Assembly (NCBI GenBank): GCA_905116865.2 | Contig: CAJHNH020008571.1 | Location: forward strand, 42,501 to 106,500 | Direction of reading: 5' to 3' | DNA length: 64,000 nucleotides | Source: Candidula unifasciata | Taxonomy: Eukaryota > Mollusca > Gastropoda > Stylommatophora > Geomitridae | Shown here: positions 1 to 12,439 of the stretch, piece by piece | Numbering within the stretch: the first letter of the stretch is position 1 | How the letters are laid out: each line of letters begins with the position of its first letter | Made by a program: the position numbers and the translations under genes | The notes under the pieces: generated by a model | Seen by the model: the letters and a program-made list of their open reading frames with translations, nothing else | Database searches by the model: none | What the model was told of the DNA's origin: nothing

Positions 1-429
1 CAGGAAGCTGACATATTTCTTTAGATACTTTCACTAAACGCAATAGGTTTGTGAAATTATTGAGAGCACAAAGACGTTCAGAAAGAAACCTTGAGAGAAT
101 AGTTGACAAGAGAGGCCAAAAACCTGACTGCATCCGTGGTATTGAAGCAATTACACTGGATAGAAGGGAATAAAAGAAAAAATAGCGAGCCCTTTATGAT
201 GTATAACTAAACAAGTAGAGGATAATGACATTAGGTCGACAGTTCAGTCATTACTCATTGTATTTATTTCCTTTAGAAGTGATCGCATCCCACCTTCGGT
301 AAATCAGTTAGCACCTAGCAGTTAACGGCACCAGTACTGTGCTGGTTTATTTCCGGGTTGGTTCCAAGGCCCCACTGTGGTAAAAACAAGCACTTCGTAT
401 GAGCTGACTAGCTGGTGACATCTTCCGAA

Positions 430-1110
430 GTCCTAATACATCTATCTACACTAGAGGCAAGGAGCCAAGAGTCTGCATACAAATAGGCCAGATCTGTGAA
501 ACAAATGTGCACGACATATATTCCGAAATGTTACACAACACTAGTTCAGACTGCCACCAAGTGGTCATCTTCACAGATGAGCTATCAGTACTTCAAGGTC
601 TCAAGAGTGGTAAACTCCCTTACCTCAGATCTAAAGTTGGCTGCCCAAAAATGCACTGTACTCCAGTGGGTGCCATCCCATTATGGTGTACCAGGAAACG
701 AAAAGTAAGATAAACTGGCTAAGAAATGGGGCAGAATGTGAACAGGGAGAGAATGCAGTAACATACATTGGGAAGAAAAGGGCCATCAAGGCTATCAGAA
801 GTGAGCAAAGTCTGGCCAGATATGACTACAACTTACTTGACCGGCATGGGTAGGTCATTATGTTACGCCTTATGACAGGACATAACAAACTTAACAAGCA
901 TTTGCACTGAGTTCGTCTAAATAGTTCACCACTGTGTCCATGTAGGCTATGTGTGCAGACTACAGAACATAACCTGCAAGAATGTCTCTTGTAGAGCCCA
1001 TTGAGAAGAGAATACTGGCTTCCTGAGTCAACACTGTACTCAAAGCTGTATGTAGCTAAAACGGAACTCCTAAAAACAGTCAATTTTATCACAAGAGTTT
1101 GTCTGTCAGT
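430..1110 (+). pseudogene. RNase H domain and C-terminal tail of a decayed LINE (Jockey/I-like)
   Basis: Reading the plus strand, an RNase H domain is visible: a 'IFTDELSVLQGLKSGKLPY' segment near 570-625 (the TD is the usual catalytic-site Asp context) and 'LQWVPSHYGVPGNEK' near 660-705. The next codon is a stop (706-708) where family members continue with a 'DKLAK' motif, and that motif is still readable after it. A one-base frameshift follows, then readable sequence to about 830 and a further stop. A Cys-rich 'CPCRLC..TTEHNLQEC' zinc-like tail lies near 935-985, as in C-termini of LINEs that carry RNase H. At least three lesions mean it is not coding. No RT domain precedes it, so this is a 5'-truncated or rearranged copy. 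Clade assignment is inference. Confidence 0.72.
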
Positions 1111-1531
1111 GTAAATCAGAAAGCGAACACACACACTTTCTTACTGAAGTCATCGTGGTATTTGAGCAGGGTTAAAAGAGTCGAACCCTGGAAAAGACTG
1201 GGATCTCACTATCTAATACACCTAGAGACAGCAGCGAATGCATTTAACAACTGCAGCCGCTCTATTGTAATGATAACACCTTTTTTTAAATCAAATTGCT
1301 CTAAGAAAACATTTTTCACGAGGGAGGAGGTTGGGGTGTTTCAGCACAAAGGTGGACACATATGGCGTCGACATTTAGGTCTGGTGAATCATTAGCTTTG
1401 GGGTGTGGTTCACACGGTGAATTCCCGCGGGGTGGTGGAGCGGAGATAGTAGTTAGGGGGTTTCATGTTGGGGATTTCCTAATTTTGTAAGTGGACATAG
1501 TTAAGGCTACAATAAGTGTAAATAAAAACTG

Positions 1532-1600
1532 TGGATGGATGGATGAATGGATGGATGGGTGGATGGATGGATGGGTGAGTGGGTGGGTTGATGCAGGTTC
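1532..1600. repeat. GGAT/GGGT short tandem repeat
   Basis: Tetranucleotide repeat of GGAT with GGGT and GAGT variants, just before the much larger purine arrays. Confidence 0.85.
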
Positions 1601-1635
1601 GGACGAACAGACAGGTATTGAGATTAAAGAAGAAA

Positions 1636-2108
<473 letters not shown>

Positions 2109-2544
2109 GTAGAGGATTTGACGAGAAGAAGGAGAATGAACAGAAGAAAGGTTGGGAAACATAAAAGGAGAACAGGAGTGAAAGAAGTAATAATAATAAT
2201 AAGAAGAAGAAGAACAACAACAACAACAACCACAAGAACAACAACAATAACAATTACAACCAGAAATACCCGGTACGTTAGGTAGACATAAAAAACGATC
2301 TCTTCTACCCGCCTAGGGAAAATAAATATTTGGCTAGCGTGATCTGGCATACTTTTTCCGTTGACTGTTGTGTTGTTGAGGGTAAGTCGAGAACCTACAC
2401 GGTGCTACTGAATATTGATCATCATTTAATTATCGTAATGGGTGTGAGCGTTGGAGGCTGGTGTAGCGCAGGTCGACACACACGTCGATGACACTGAAAC
2501 GAAACAATGACAGAAAACAAGTGACGATCAGCGTGGATATCAGC

Positions 2545-2850
2545 AGGCTGAGTACCCTTCACAGGCCGTTCCAGAATGCTCGTATTTTGGTTTCATGGGC
2601 AAATTTACGGTAAATAGTTTGCCATTAGGAACCGCTGTCGGGTAGCAGCTAGACGCTGGCCTGCGGATTAGAATGTCGCTGGGTTCAAATCTGAAAGACG
2701 CTAAACTATATTTAAAAATGACAGTGACTGCAAGAGTCGATCCAGCCCTACATTGGTACAACGTAAAGTCCTGAGAAGTAAAGGCAGCCGGCCTCATGTT
2801 GCCTGGGTCCCCCACCATGTGCCAGTTGGTTTATAAATCACCGATCAAGC
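2545..2850 (+). repeat. Composite of two SINE pieces (family B fragment, then family A)
   Basis: At 2556-2632 there is a piece of family B (shared text 'GGGCAAATTTACG' and 'TAGTTTGCCATTA'). From about 2640 a plus-strand family A copy starts: a tRNA-like head with 'GCTGGGTTCAAATC' as a degenerate B box, then the shared 'AAGTCCTGAGAAGTAAAGGC' and 'TTGGTTTATAAAT' body. The join shows insertion of one SINE into or beside another. Confidence 0.6.
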
Positions 2851-3249
2851 ACTTTATGTTCAATACGCAAGAAGGCCTGGGGAGGGGTTGGGGGGAGGGG
2901 GGTCCTTGCGATGTACTGTTGTTTGGTTTACTATTCCGATTAGACGATCGGCGTTCAATAACACTGTAGAAATCTGCTGTCAAATTGCCTGTAGCTGGAA
3001 ATAAAGGAGTGGGTATTTGAGATTACGAAGTTTGTGTCGCATAAACCACAGACACCGATTGATATCATATAACTGGGTTTATATTTATTTACCATTATTT
3101 ATTAGTCTTTTTCTGATATATGTTGTTCTTTCTTCTGTTTGTTGTTTATCTATTGTGTCAATGTTGTTCTTTCTTCTGTTTGTTGTTTATCTGTCTGTGT
3201 CAGCATTAGCGCCTGCCTGCCTGCCTGTGCATCAACCTATTCGCCCTCT

Positions 3250-3470
3250 TTCTCTTCTTCTTAACGGTCACTTATTGTAAACTCCGGTGGAAAGTTTTAG
3301 CTGTTCGTCCACTTCTGGGCGTTGGTCTTGTTCCAAAAATTGGGTTTTGTGCGCACATCAGTTTTGCAGATCTGGTTTATTTGTTTGCAATCTACTGGTT
3401 AGTAACTTCTCAGGCAGATCCACTTCTACTTTGAAGAAAACATCCCTAGTCACCTATTACGGCATGCGCG
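3250..3470 (-). repeat. Family D dispersed repeat, minus orientation
   Basis: On the minus strand this carries the family D body found in several places in the window: 'TTTGAAGT..GAGTGGATCTGCC', a 'CAAACCAGATCTGC' stretch and 'CCAGAAGTGGACGAACAGC'. It ends next to 'CTTCTTCTT' (3253-3264), matching the (GAA)n tail seen at other family D copies. Confidence 0.6.
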
Positions 3471-3719
3471 CTAAGTGGCAGTAAGTAAGTGTTTCTCCCC
3501 CCCCCCCCCACCCTTCCCCATGTGCCTGCCAGGAGGAAACCTGTTCGACCACACAACTGTAAATGCAGTCAGTCGACTGGTTTGTCCTATCAGGAATACA
3601 CTAAAAGGTTTGTCCTATCAGGAATACACTCAAAAGGTTTGCTATCCTGAGATTTACAAATGTTTGTCTACATGGCACTGTCAAGTAGGGCAGATCCCAG
3701 ATACCCAGTTCAACATACT

Positions 3720-3935
3720 AGATTTTAATAATAACAGGAGTAGGAGTTGTAGTTGTTTTATCAGTACTGATGGCAGCAGTAGTCGAAGCAGCAGCAGCAA
3801 CAACAGCGGTAGTAGCAGCAGCAGTTGTAGCAGTAGGTCTAGTACAAATAGTAGCAAAAGTAATAACTGTTGTAGTATAAGTAACAGTTGCAGTAGAAAT
3901 CACAGTAGTAGCAGCAGCAGCAGCAGTAAGTAAAA
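3720..3935. repeat. AGC/AGT trinucleotide-rich array
   Basis: Imperfect AGC, AGT and AAC triplets make a low-complexity Ser-rich frame on plus and a Thr/Ala-rich frame on minus. Not a gene. Confidence 0.85.
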
Positions 3936-3936
3936 G

Positions 3937-4217
3937 AAAAGTAAAGATCCCTTTACACGCCCTTAAACGCATCGGGCATATGGGAAGTGCACCCATATTT
4001 TTATAGACCAATCGGCACTCGGTGGGTAATGTGGTCAGCATTACGCCGGCCGTCTTTACTTTCCCAGGACACCCTATCCTGGTAACCATTTGAGGCTGGG
4101 TCGACCTGCGACGTCCCACCCATACCACGATAAAAATCCACGCAGCACACGCAGGTTTCGATCGCGGTACGTTGGATTACGAGTCAGACTCGCAACGACT
4201 TAGCCACGGACGCCGCA
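3937..4217 (-). repeat. tRNA-derived SINE, family A, minus orientation
   Basis: Family A landmarks are present: 'AAAGATCCCTTTAC' tail, 'TTTTTATAGACCAATCGGCA', 'ATGTGGTCAGCATTACGCCG' and 'GGCTGGGTCGACCTG'. The right end, read on the minus strand, is a degenerate tRNA-like head with a B-box-like 'GCGATCGAAACCTGC'. The same family recurs at least ten times in this window. Confidence 0.75.
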
Positions 4218-4300
4218 GCAGCAGCAGTAGTAATAGTAATAGTAGTAGCAGCAGTAGTAGTAGCAGCAGTAGTAGTAGCAGCAGTAGTAGTAGCAGCACC
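4215..4300. repeat. AGC/AGT trinucleotide array, then AT-rich tail
   Basis: AGC and AGT triplets abut the head end of the SINE. From 4300 to 4420 the sequence is AT-rich with TTA/ATT triplets. Confidence 0.85.
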
Positions 4301-4903
4301 AGCTAAATGTATTATTATATTTATTATTGTAATTTATATTATAATTATAATAATAATAACAATTATTATTATTACTATCATTTTTTTATTATTATTATTA
4401 TTATTTATAATACTACACATAGTGCATTCAGCCTGGTCTAACATTGAATTTTGTACCGATCCATTTTACCTTTAAAGTGAAAGCTATAAATGAATTACAT
4501 ACTCAGTTTCTATGAATGATTAGCTGTTTTATTTGGCTGACACCATCTGGCCGGGAAACGAAAGACAGACACAATAATTGATTACATTGGAAAAAGTACT
4601 TACATTTAAGACGCGACCCAGGTCAGGCAGAGTGCAAGATGGTGGTGGTATGTACAGACGTACAAGTAAGTACTCACCTTTTTTTCTATTTTTCACAAAG
4701 ATTTTGTAGAAAATTGCGGTTTTCAAATACTAAAATTCAGTATTTCTGTATTAGCAATATTAGGAATGTAATTACAGAGAATAAACTAATTTAGCGTAGT
4801 CTTAGTCAATGTGTAGAGTGTTGTGTCATTATAAAAATTACGAAAGAATGTTTGAGAGTGAGTTTTAGTGCCTTTGAGTGCTGTTCAAGAAAGACGAAAG
4901 GAT

Positions 4904-4934
4904 TGGGGGGGGGGGGAGGGGGAGGGGGGGGGGA
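4904..4934. repeat. Poly(G) tract
   Basis: Runs of 11, 5 and 10 G separated by single A bases. One of many G or C homopolymers in the window. Confidence 0.9.
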
Positions 4935-5056
4935 ATGACTGAAGGGGAATTTCTGGTGGATGCAACTGGAATGGAAAATCACGCTGTACCACAATTACTT
5001 AAGAGTAATGGTTGATATGAGGGCTTTCTCCTCACTGCGATGATGTGAATTCTTAA

Positions 5057-5493
5057 ATTCTTCTTCTTCCTTCTTCTTCATTCTGCTTCCTTCTGCTTCC
5101 TTTTCTTCCTTCTTCTTCTATCTTCTTCCTTTTTCCTTCTTCTTCCTTCCCCCTTCTTCCTCCTTCTTCTTCCTTCTTCTTCCTTCTTCTTTCTTCTTCC
5201 TTCTGCTTCCTTCTGCTTCTGTCTGCTTCCTTCTTCTTCCCTCTTCTTCCTTTTTCTTCCGTCCTATTCTTCCTTCTGCTTCCTTCTTCTTCTTCTTCTT
5301 CTTCTTCTTCTTCTTCTTCTTCTTCTTCTTCTTCTTCTTCTTCTTCTTCTTCTTCTTCTTCTTTTTCTTGATCTTTTTCTTTTTTCTTTTTCTTCTTCTT
5401 CTTCTTCTTCTTCTTCTTCTTCTTCTCTTCTTCTTCTTCTTCTTCTTCTTCTTCTTCTTCTTCTTCTTCTTCTTCTTCTTCTTCTTCTTCTTC

Positions 5494-5525
<32 letters not shown>

Positions 5526-5616
5526 CTTCTTCTTCTTCTTCTTCTTCTTCTTCTTCTTCTTCTTCTTCTTCTTCTTCTTCTTCTTCTTCTTCTTCTTCTT
5601 CTTCTTCTTCTTCTTG
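5057..5616. repeat. (TTC)n array, over 500 bp
   Basis: Imperfect TTC/TTCC/TGCTTCC repeats (5057-5280) lead into nearly pure TTC triplets (5281-5616) with a short T-rich break near 5363-5390. Long Glu-rich minus and Phe-rich plus frames are artefacts. Polypyrimidine on the plus strand, the opposite of the 1.6-2.1 kb arrays. Confidence 0.96.
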
Positions 5617-5774
5617 TGTCTGTTTTTGCTTTTCTTTCTCCACCTCCTCATTATTTGCTTTTGTTATCTCGTTCGTAATTTTGACTCCCCCTTTTTGTTT
5701 TCATACTTGATGTCAAATTAACACATGGGTTTGAAAGGCAAAAAAGAAAGTATTTGGAAAGTGTGGGTTACTGT

Positions 5775-6030
5775 GCCTCATTACGGGAAACAACGATTGG
5801 ATCCATTGCCTCCCCTACAAGCATGTCGTAGAAGTCGACTAATTGGGAGCTTTCTTAGAATTAGGAGTGCATCTGCCTGAGCGGCAAGGGACAACCAAGT
5901 GCACACATAAAAAGCCAGTAAAACGGATGTACACGCAAAAATCAGGCCTTGACCCGAAGCCAAATTCCAGACAAAAGAACAACCAGGACTTTCCGCTAGA
6001 GCATACAGTCGATAAATAAAGAAGAAGATC
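5775..6030 (+). repeat. Family D dispersed repeat, plus orientation
   Basis: Shows the family D order: 'GCATGTCGTAGAAGTCGACT' (5821-5840), 'TTAGGAGTGCATCTGCCTGA', 'GGCAAGGGACAACCAAGTGC', 'CAAAAATCAGGCCTTGACCC' and 'GACTTTCCGCTAGAGC'. It ends near 'AAAGAAGAAG' (6017-6026), the GAA-type tail. Family D has no obvious tRNA head and no coding potential. Confidence 0.7.
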
Positions 6031-6133
6031 TGGGAAGTAAAGTCGGTCAGCGTGATTACGTGGATTCTTAACATATTTTTCAGGTGAAATATATGTTGAG
6101 AATCCACAGTATCGAGTACCAAGTACAAAATAC

Positions 6134-6325
6134 CTATGTTGGTTCAAACAGCATACGTATTATGAGTCAAACAGCATAAGTAATATGGGTCAAACACCAT
6201 ACGTAATATGGGTCAAACAGCATACGTAATATGGGTCAAACAGCATACGTAATGAACATCAAACAGCAATATAAATATGGGTCAAACAGCATACGTCATA
6301 TGGGTCAAACAGCATATACATTATG
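6134..6325. repeat. 23-bp minisatellite, about 8 units
   Basis: Tandem units built on 'GGGTCAAACAGCATACGTAAT' with point changes and one divergent unit near 6250. Confidence 0.9.
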
Positions 6326-6969
6326 GCGTGAAATATATCCTTTTTCTTATTCTTTCTTTGTCTTTCGTTTTCCTTATCCTTCTTCCTTGGGATAGGAGGG
6401 GTTAAACTTTTAACTCTGACATCATGTGCCAGAATGCATCAACTGCGCCAAATGTGTTCTTCACATGCGTACAAGCAGATGGATCATGGACAAACAAACG
6501 GGTGCCTTTAACGAGACAAAAGGAAGGATTTGTTTCATGGATTTTGGAGCATATAGGCTTCAGTAAAAGAAAGTAATTAAAGGGCCTTTTCGTATTGGTC
6601 AAATAGGACTAGACCTATATTTTGTACACTTGTCGAAATTAGGGACCTGTTCACGTTTCCCGACCCATCTACCCACTTTCTCAGTTTGATCTAGGTCAGA
6701 GGGGCGTCACGATGTACTGGTTTCTTCGAAAAGAGTCTCTCGTGTGACCTAGGTTGAGGCCGTGGTTGGGGAGGTTTGGGTTGGGGCCAGTTGTAGATAT
6801 TCTGGGGGTCGTTGAAAGCTGTGTTATCGTTTAGTATAGAACACGCGACATCGGCGCTGATGTAATTGGAGGCAAGACAGCGTGACACCCCACCGACGTA
6901 GAAGAGTCGAATAAAGTATGAAAAAAAAAAAAGGTAAGGCCTGTGTAGATGGGTCAGGAAACGTGAAAT

Positions 6970-7240
6970 TGATCGACATTTTATTCTTCTTCTTCTTCGC
7001 GTTCACCGACTGTAAACTCCTGCGGAAAGTTCTGGTTGTTGGTCCACTTCTGGACTGCAGTCCTGTTCCACAACCTGAGGGTTGCGTGTGCACCCGTTTG
7101 ATAGATCTGTATGCAGACTGTTGGTTCCTTGCCTCTCAAGCAGATGCATTCCGACTCTTACGACATGCTTTTGGATAGGCAGTGGGTCTATTCTTGTTTT
7201 TCCCATAGTAGAGTCCCGGAACCCACACGGGGGATTTGAT
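6970..7240 (-). repeat. Family D dispersed repeat, minus orientation
   Basis: Reverse complement of family D: 'CTTCTTCTTCTTCGCGTTCA' (tail end), 'GTCCACTTCTGGACTGCAGT', 'CTTGCCTCTCAAGCAGATGC', 'TACGACATGC' and 'GAACCCACACGGGG'. This is one of the fuller copies. The short open frames here are repeat-derived. Confidence 0.72.
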
Positions 7241-7299
7241 ACTTGATGTAGTCAACATCTTGCTGACCATTGGGCTGGCAAATAAGCGTATAGTCACTC

Positions 7300-7510
7300 A
7301 TCTACATTGACTGGATACATTTTTACCAAAATAACCTTGGCTTTTAAGTCGACCCAACTTTAAATGGGTACCAGGTAAGGTCCTGTGAAGTAAAGGTGGA
7401 CGACGTAATGTTGACATCACCTACCAAGTGTCGATGGGTCTGTAAAATATAGGTCTATCCCTATATGCCCAAATGCCTCGAGGAGTGAAAAATGGTCCTT
7501 TACTACTTTA
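7300..7510 (+). repeat. SINE family A, plus orientation, head lost
   Basis: Carries 'TAAGTCGACCCAACTTTAAA', 'GGTCCTGTGAAGTAAAGGTG', 'CTGTAAAATATAGGTCTATC' and the 'GGTCCTTTACT' tail. The tRNA-like head is too degraded to see. Confidence 0.65.
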
Positions 7511-8300
7511 CCCTACATTTACTGAATACATAGCAAGCAAATAGCTGGTGTTTACAATACAAAACAGATTAATACGCAGCCGTTTTCAGGGTATCTAATT
7601 TCCACAAGTATAACTTCCCAGTCAGCAGTGACAGATGAGAAGAGAAACGCGAACTACGCAAAACAGGAGGAGCTAACGAGGGGAGGACGGTATGCTTGGG
7701 TGAGGCAAGGGTGTAGAGCTGTGCTACATAACCTGAAGCTGTGGATCGATCTCTGGATGATCAATCCGTGTTTAAGAGGTTTTCTAATTCTAGGGCATGT
7801 GTTCCCTAAATATTTTCTAGAGATTGTTAATTATTCATTTAAAGCTGAACGTGGACGCCCCCGCCAAGTTCATGTTTTTTTTTTTTCGTTTATCTGTCTA
7901 TTACTCTGTCGTACTACTACGTTCGAACCGCCCTGGTGCTGTGGCTAGAACGTTTAATTGCCAGCCTGATAGTCCTATTGTCGACTCCTCTTAGAGGTGG
8001 ATTTCTTAGAAGTTAGCTGACTAATAGGAAGAAATGGTTCTGTGATACGGCCTATGGACGGGTTTCCAACTCATTGGTCACGTAACTGGATGGGATCGCG
8101 AAGGGTTTTGTGCGGGATCTCCGGGCAGCAGTGAGTTACGAAAAAACATTTAAAATGCTTTTTCCTAACGGAAAACAAAATTCACATTAAAGCGTACTGC
8201 AGAGACAAAAACATTTTATAACTATTGCCTCGATAAAACGGCACTACGTCTTGAAAACGTTTGGGAACCACTGATGTAAGGAATAACATGCCTATATTCG
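7510..8300. other. No recognisable gene or element
   Basis: A 106-codon open frame at 7628-7948 on plus has no motif, ends in a T-rich tract and resembles nothing I know. A weak family D trace ('GTCGACTCCTCTTAGAGG') lies near 7980-8000. Nothing else can be supported. Confidence 0.5.
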
Positions 8301-8309
8301 TGGCCAAGA

Positions 8310-8570
8310 GTGGTATACCGACTACACGCTCGCCCGCGGATTAGTAGGTCGTGGGTTCGCTCCCTGGCGGAGCCAGACTTTTTTAAAAATGACCATGGCT
8401 CCTAGGTCGACCCAGCCTTGAGTGGGTACTGTGTGCAGTCCTTGAAAGTAAAGGCGGCCGGCGGCATGCTGACCACATTACCCGTCTTTTGCCGTTGGTC
8501 TATAAAATATAGGTATAGCCTTATATACCTAATACGTCGGAAAGACTTGGAAAATAGTCCTTTACTTTTT
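8310..8570 (+). repeat. tRNA-derived SINE, family A, plus orientation
   Basis: The head reads 'ACACGCTCGCC', then 'GTGGGTTCGCTCCC' (B-box-like) and 'CTGGCGGAGCC'. The body has 'GGTCGACCCAGCCTTGAGTG', 'GTAAAGGCGGCCGGCGGCAT' and 'TCTATAAAATATAGGTATAG', ending in 'TAGTCCTTTACTTTT'. Full copies elsewhere show the A box TGGCCGAGCGG. Confidence 0.82.
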
Positions 8571-8584
8571 TTTTTTTTTTAAAT

Positions 8585-8790
8585 TTGGGGCCGGGTATGA
8601 TGGTTCGAATCCACAGTGAGATATTTTTATGACTGAATAAGTTCCCAGACAGGCTTGGCGGAGATGGTACTTTTGTACACGTTTGGTAATATGTGGCCCT
8701 TGCTAAGCAACTCTGTACTTTCGGTATCATTCCCGATTAGCACCATATGCCCCATGCGCCACTGATATATAAAGGGTCCTTTACTGACTT
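8585..8790 (+). repeat. SINE-like repeat with a good B box and the family A tail
   Basis: 'GATGGTTCGAATCC' near 8597-8610 matches the pol III B box. The 3' end 'AAAGGGTCCTTTACT' (8773-8787) is the same as family A, but the body differs. Possibly a sister SINE sharing the 3' tail. Confidence 0.45.
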
Positions 8791-9239
8791 ACTGACAGGG
8801 TCTTACTTGGCGGCAGTCAGGTTATAAACTGCACAGTTGCCGTGACAACGAAACCCCTTCACTAAATGGTAACCAGAGGAAGATGACTGCAGTCCTGGCA
8901 AAACCAACAGCTCGCACACGGCATGTTAATTACTGTTACCGGTGTTAGACTGGAAGGAGCTGCAAGTCCAAGTAAACTGCTAGAGTCGATAGATTGGAAT
9001 CTACGATCACAAGCCCGTAACCTAGCAAGCTAGCCACTGCACTACCGCGGCTCCTACTAGGTGAGGGATCAGTAAATATTATGCGCAGCGCCTTTACTTC
9101 CCATATAATTTTCTTATTAACATTGTTAAGCTCGGTCGTCTTGTGAGTCCAATAGCATTAAAAAAAATTAATGGTTGGAATCGTGCAAAGAAATGACGAA
9201 TTAAAACCTAAAATAGCAACTACCAGATCAATTCTTCTT

Positions 9240-9590
9240 CGTGAAGTCCAGGCCGTGGTGTTGGTAATCGTGTCTGGCCACAATCTTCTGGCCACACGTT
9301 CACTCAGGGACCCACAGACGCTGGACCATACAATACTCTGTGACCGTCCTGTAGTGCCCTTAAATAACTCTTTACCGGGACTATACGAAGGTCGTCGGTT
9401 CAGGTCATGAAGAAATTGACTTTTTTTCATTTCTTTAGGTGACCTTGGTAAAATCCTGGGAAGTAAAGGCGGCAGGTGTGATGCTGATTAGATCACCCAT
9501 ACAGTTGCGATTGGTGTATAAATTTAGGTCTAGCCCTATATGTCCAATATGTGTAAAGGTGTGGAAAAGGGTCTTTCACTTTACTTTGTA
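9240..9590 (+). repeat. SINE family A 3' part with unrelated 5' sequence
   Basis: From 9435 onward the family A body is clear: 'AATCCTGGGAAGTAAAGGCG', 'GATTAGATCACCC', 'AGGTCTAGCCCTATATGTCC' and the 'AAAGGGTCTTTCACTTTACT' tail. The preceding 200 bp has no match to the family head. Confidence 0.6.
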
Positions 9591-9599
9591 ATGAGTATT

Positions 9600-10400
9600 C
9601 GTTTGAATGGGGTTTTCATGATTTATACCTGTTTGATTCTCATTCCTGAAATGTTTATCCTACAGACGACAATCATGGAGAGCAAAAAATAAGGGGGGGG
9701 GGAGGTGGGGAACTTAAAAAAAAGGATAAAAACAAAAGAATATAAAACATTCACTTTGGGTAATTATAATTATATACATCCATAACATGGCCGTAAATTG
9801 ACTAAAATTTTCTCTGATTGTGTAGTTTGCCTATCCGATGCGTTTTAGTCTTCTTCTTTTTCTCACGGTGTGCCCAAAGTATGTGGATCGTTTTCTTCTA
9901 AATCTGATAATCACTTCACTCTGTGAGTAATTTTTTTTCCCAATGCACCTGTACTGCTTTTATTTGTCCAAGATGGCCATTGATTTCGTTGACACCACAT
10001 ACTAGCGACTTCCACGTATTTTGGGAATTTTGTACTGATAGTTGATGATTCACTACGATGCATTAGAAATGAATTTATATAACTCTTAAGAACTCTCATA
10101 TCAACTGACACAGACAGAACGATATAAAGAAATGTACACAGACTGATATAGATGAAAAGGTAGACAACCGATGTAATAAACAGACAGACCTAGGGTTGAA
10201 TTGATACGTAAACAGATCAGGAGAGATGGAGAGAAAGAAAGTAAAGGGAATAGTGAATGATTAAAAAATCATGAATAGGATGAACGAAAGAGACGGAGAC
10301 AACGATAAAAATAGAAATACACGATACAGTGACACGACGGCAGAAACACAAAGAGAGACAAAGTAGAGAGGGGGGTTGAGAGATATATATATACGTAAGA
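9600..10400. other. No recognisable gene or element
   Basis: AT-rich intergenic-looking sequence with a short G run (9692-9702). I see no motif-bearing frame. Confidence 0.5.
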
Positions 10401-10401
10401 G

Positions 10402-10403
10402 AG

Positions 10404-10474
<71 letters not shown>
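10402..10474. repeat. (GA)n microsatellite
   Basis: Nearly pure GA dinucleotides. The surrounding 10.2-10.65 kb is generally GA-rich, which creates Leu/Ser frames on minus. Confidence 0.95.
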
Positions 10475-10479
<5 letters not shown>

Positions 10480-10944
10480 CAACGCAAAAGACAGACACAG
10501 AAAAACAAGACAATTAGGAAGGAGGGCGAAAGAAAGATTCGTTGTAGGAGAGTGAGAGAACGAGACACATTGAGAGACTGGGAGAATGAAGAAAATATAG
10601 GAAAACGCTTAATAATAGACTGGAAATAAGATGAGACAGACAGATAAACAGAGCGAAGGCTTGATATATAGATCAATCACTGCCGACTCAACACAATCAC
10701 TGCATAGTCCCATAAATGTCAATAATTAATTCAAATATCATCACCACTTTATTCATAGCTATAGCAATTCACTCGTCCTTCTCTTGATGAATAAATCATC
10801 AATATTGTGCAGGACTAATCCATGACAGAGTCACTTACGCGTCACCTCCAATGAGGTGCTATCGACCGTCAGGAATCCTTAACCGCTAAACACCTGCTCT
10901 CAGTAAACACTTGACCGGAGAATTAAAATGCTTTTTCTTTTTCA

Positions 10945-11160
10945 TTCAATGCGAACGCTTCGTAATGCCATGGTGCCGGGTTCAATCCCAGCTGCGGGCC
11001 ATGCGCCTTGCGTTGGTTTCGACAGTGGTATCAAGGGGCCAACCGCCCAGAAAGCATTGGCAAACTATTGGACGTAAATTTGCCCTAGAGAAACCACACA
11101 ACAGCCAGAGGCTTCTTGGGTTGGTTCTGCAACGTCCTGTAAAGGATACGCAACTAACCT
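10945..11160 (+). repeat. tRNA-derived SINE, family B, plus orientation
   Basis: The head shows 'GCGAACGCTTCGTAATGCC' and the B box 'CGGGTTCAATCCC'. The body has 'TTGGTTTCGACAGTGGTATC', 'TTGGCAAACTATTGGACGTA' and 'TTGGTTCTGCAACGTCCTGT', then 'AAAGGATACGCAAC'. Other copies at 20447 and 36710 show the A box TGGCTAAGTTG or a variant. Confidence 0.85.
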
Positions 11161-11960
11161 TTCTTCTTCATCTTCTCTTCCACCTTGTACAAGTGTCGGG
11201 GGAAGATGTAACATTCGTTGATGAGCTCTGTCAAGAGCACTATTAAGACTGATGTTCTTTTCTGTAAGGCTGTTGTTCTTAATGCCATCACTCAATGGTT
11301 TCCGAGGTCTTCCGCTCGCTCTATACCCGTTGTAACATTAAATGTTCACATACTAAATTATGCCACTAATCTATACAAGTGTACTTAATGTCTTCCCGTT
11401 GTTAGTTTTAGTACTGAAGACACAATTAATATACAGAATAATGTATTGCCTGATATGGGTTGCTGAATCAAAGAATAGGCAAAAAAGGGTCACATCTCCC
11501 ATTAATGAGGGTTAGATTAATGTAATGTAAATAAAAATAATAAAAAAATAAAAAAACAGTTATTCCCTAACAAATAACAACGGGTGATGATAATACGATG
11601 GCAATACAGCAGCAATGCTACACTATCCCTATGGAATTTTAATGAAGCACACACACTGAAACTGTTTCTACTAAAATAAACAAATCACTCGGTCAGGTTG
11701 TTTAATGCACGTCTTACTGGGAAAGCTTAAAATAAATACGCGTTCCTTCTATTTGGATAGCATGACAGTGTCCATACTTATTGTGACTGCCTCAGCAAGC
11801 TTTAAAACACGTCAGTTCTGTGGGTGATAATTCCAGAAGTCAAATGATGTGTTTAGGGAGCTTTGTGAACGTTTCTTTTGACTGACTTGTTTCATTTTTT
11901 AAATACTGTTTCAATGTTTTTATCTACGATTTTGCTTCTTTATTTTTGTCAGTTGTTTAC
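11160..11960. other. No recognisable gene or element
   Basis: Intergenic-looking sequence, A-rich near 11520-11560. I see nothing in it that I can name. Confidence 0.5.
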
Positions 11961-11965
11961 CGCAA

Positions 11966-12256
<291 letters not shown>

Positions 12257-12439
12257 CTTACACAGTACAAAGAAACATTCAGCAAGTAAGATAAAATAAA
12301 ATTCTCCTGATGATCAATTAATCAAAAAACATTGCAAATGCATCGTTCGTTTGATAGGATAATCAACGCCACTAAGCCTTGATTTTAAAAAGAAAAGACT
12401 GTCAAAAGATATATCTGTATCCTTATGTATCCACTTAGA

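Noticed and set aside
5053..5721. Poly-Glu (196 codons) and poly-Phe frames over the TTC array
   Set aside because: Compositional artefact with no non-repetitive domain attached.
6691..6888. Pro-rich 65-codon minus frame
   Set aside because: No recognisable domain and no conserved flank; Pro-rich bias follows from GGTTGGGG-type sequence.
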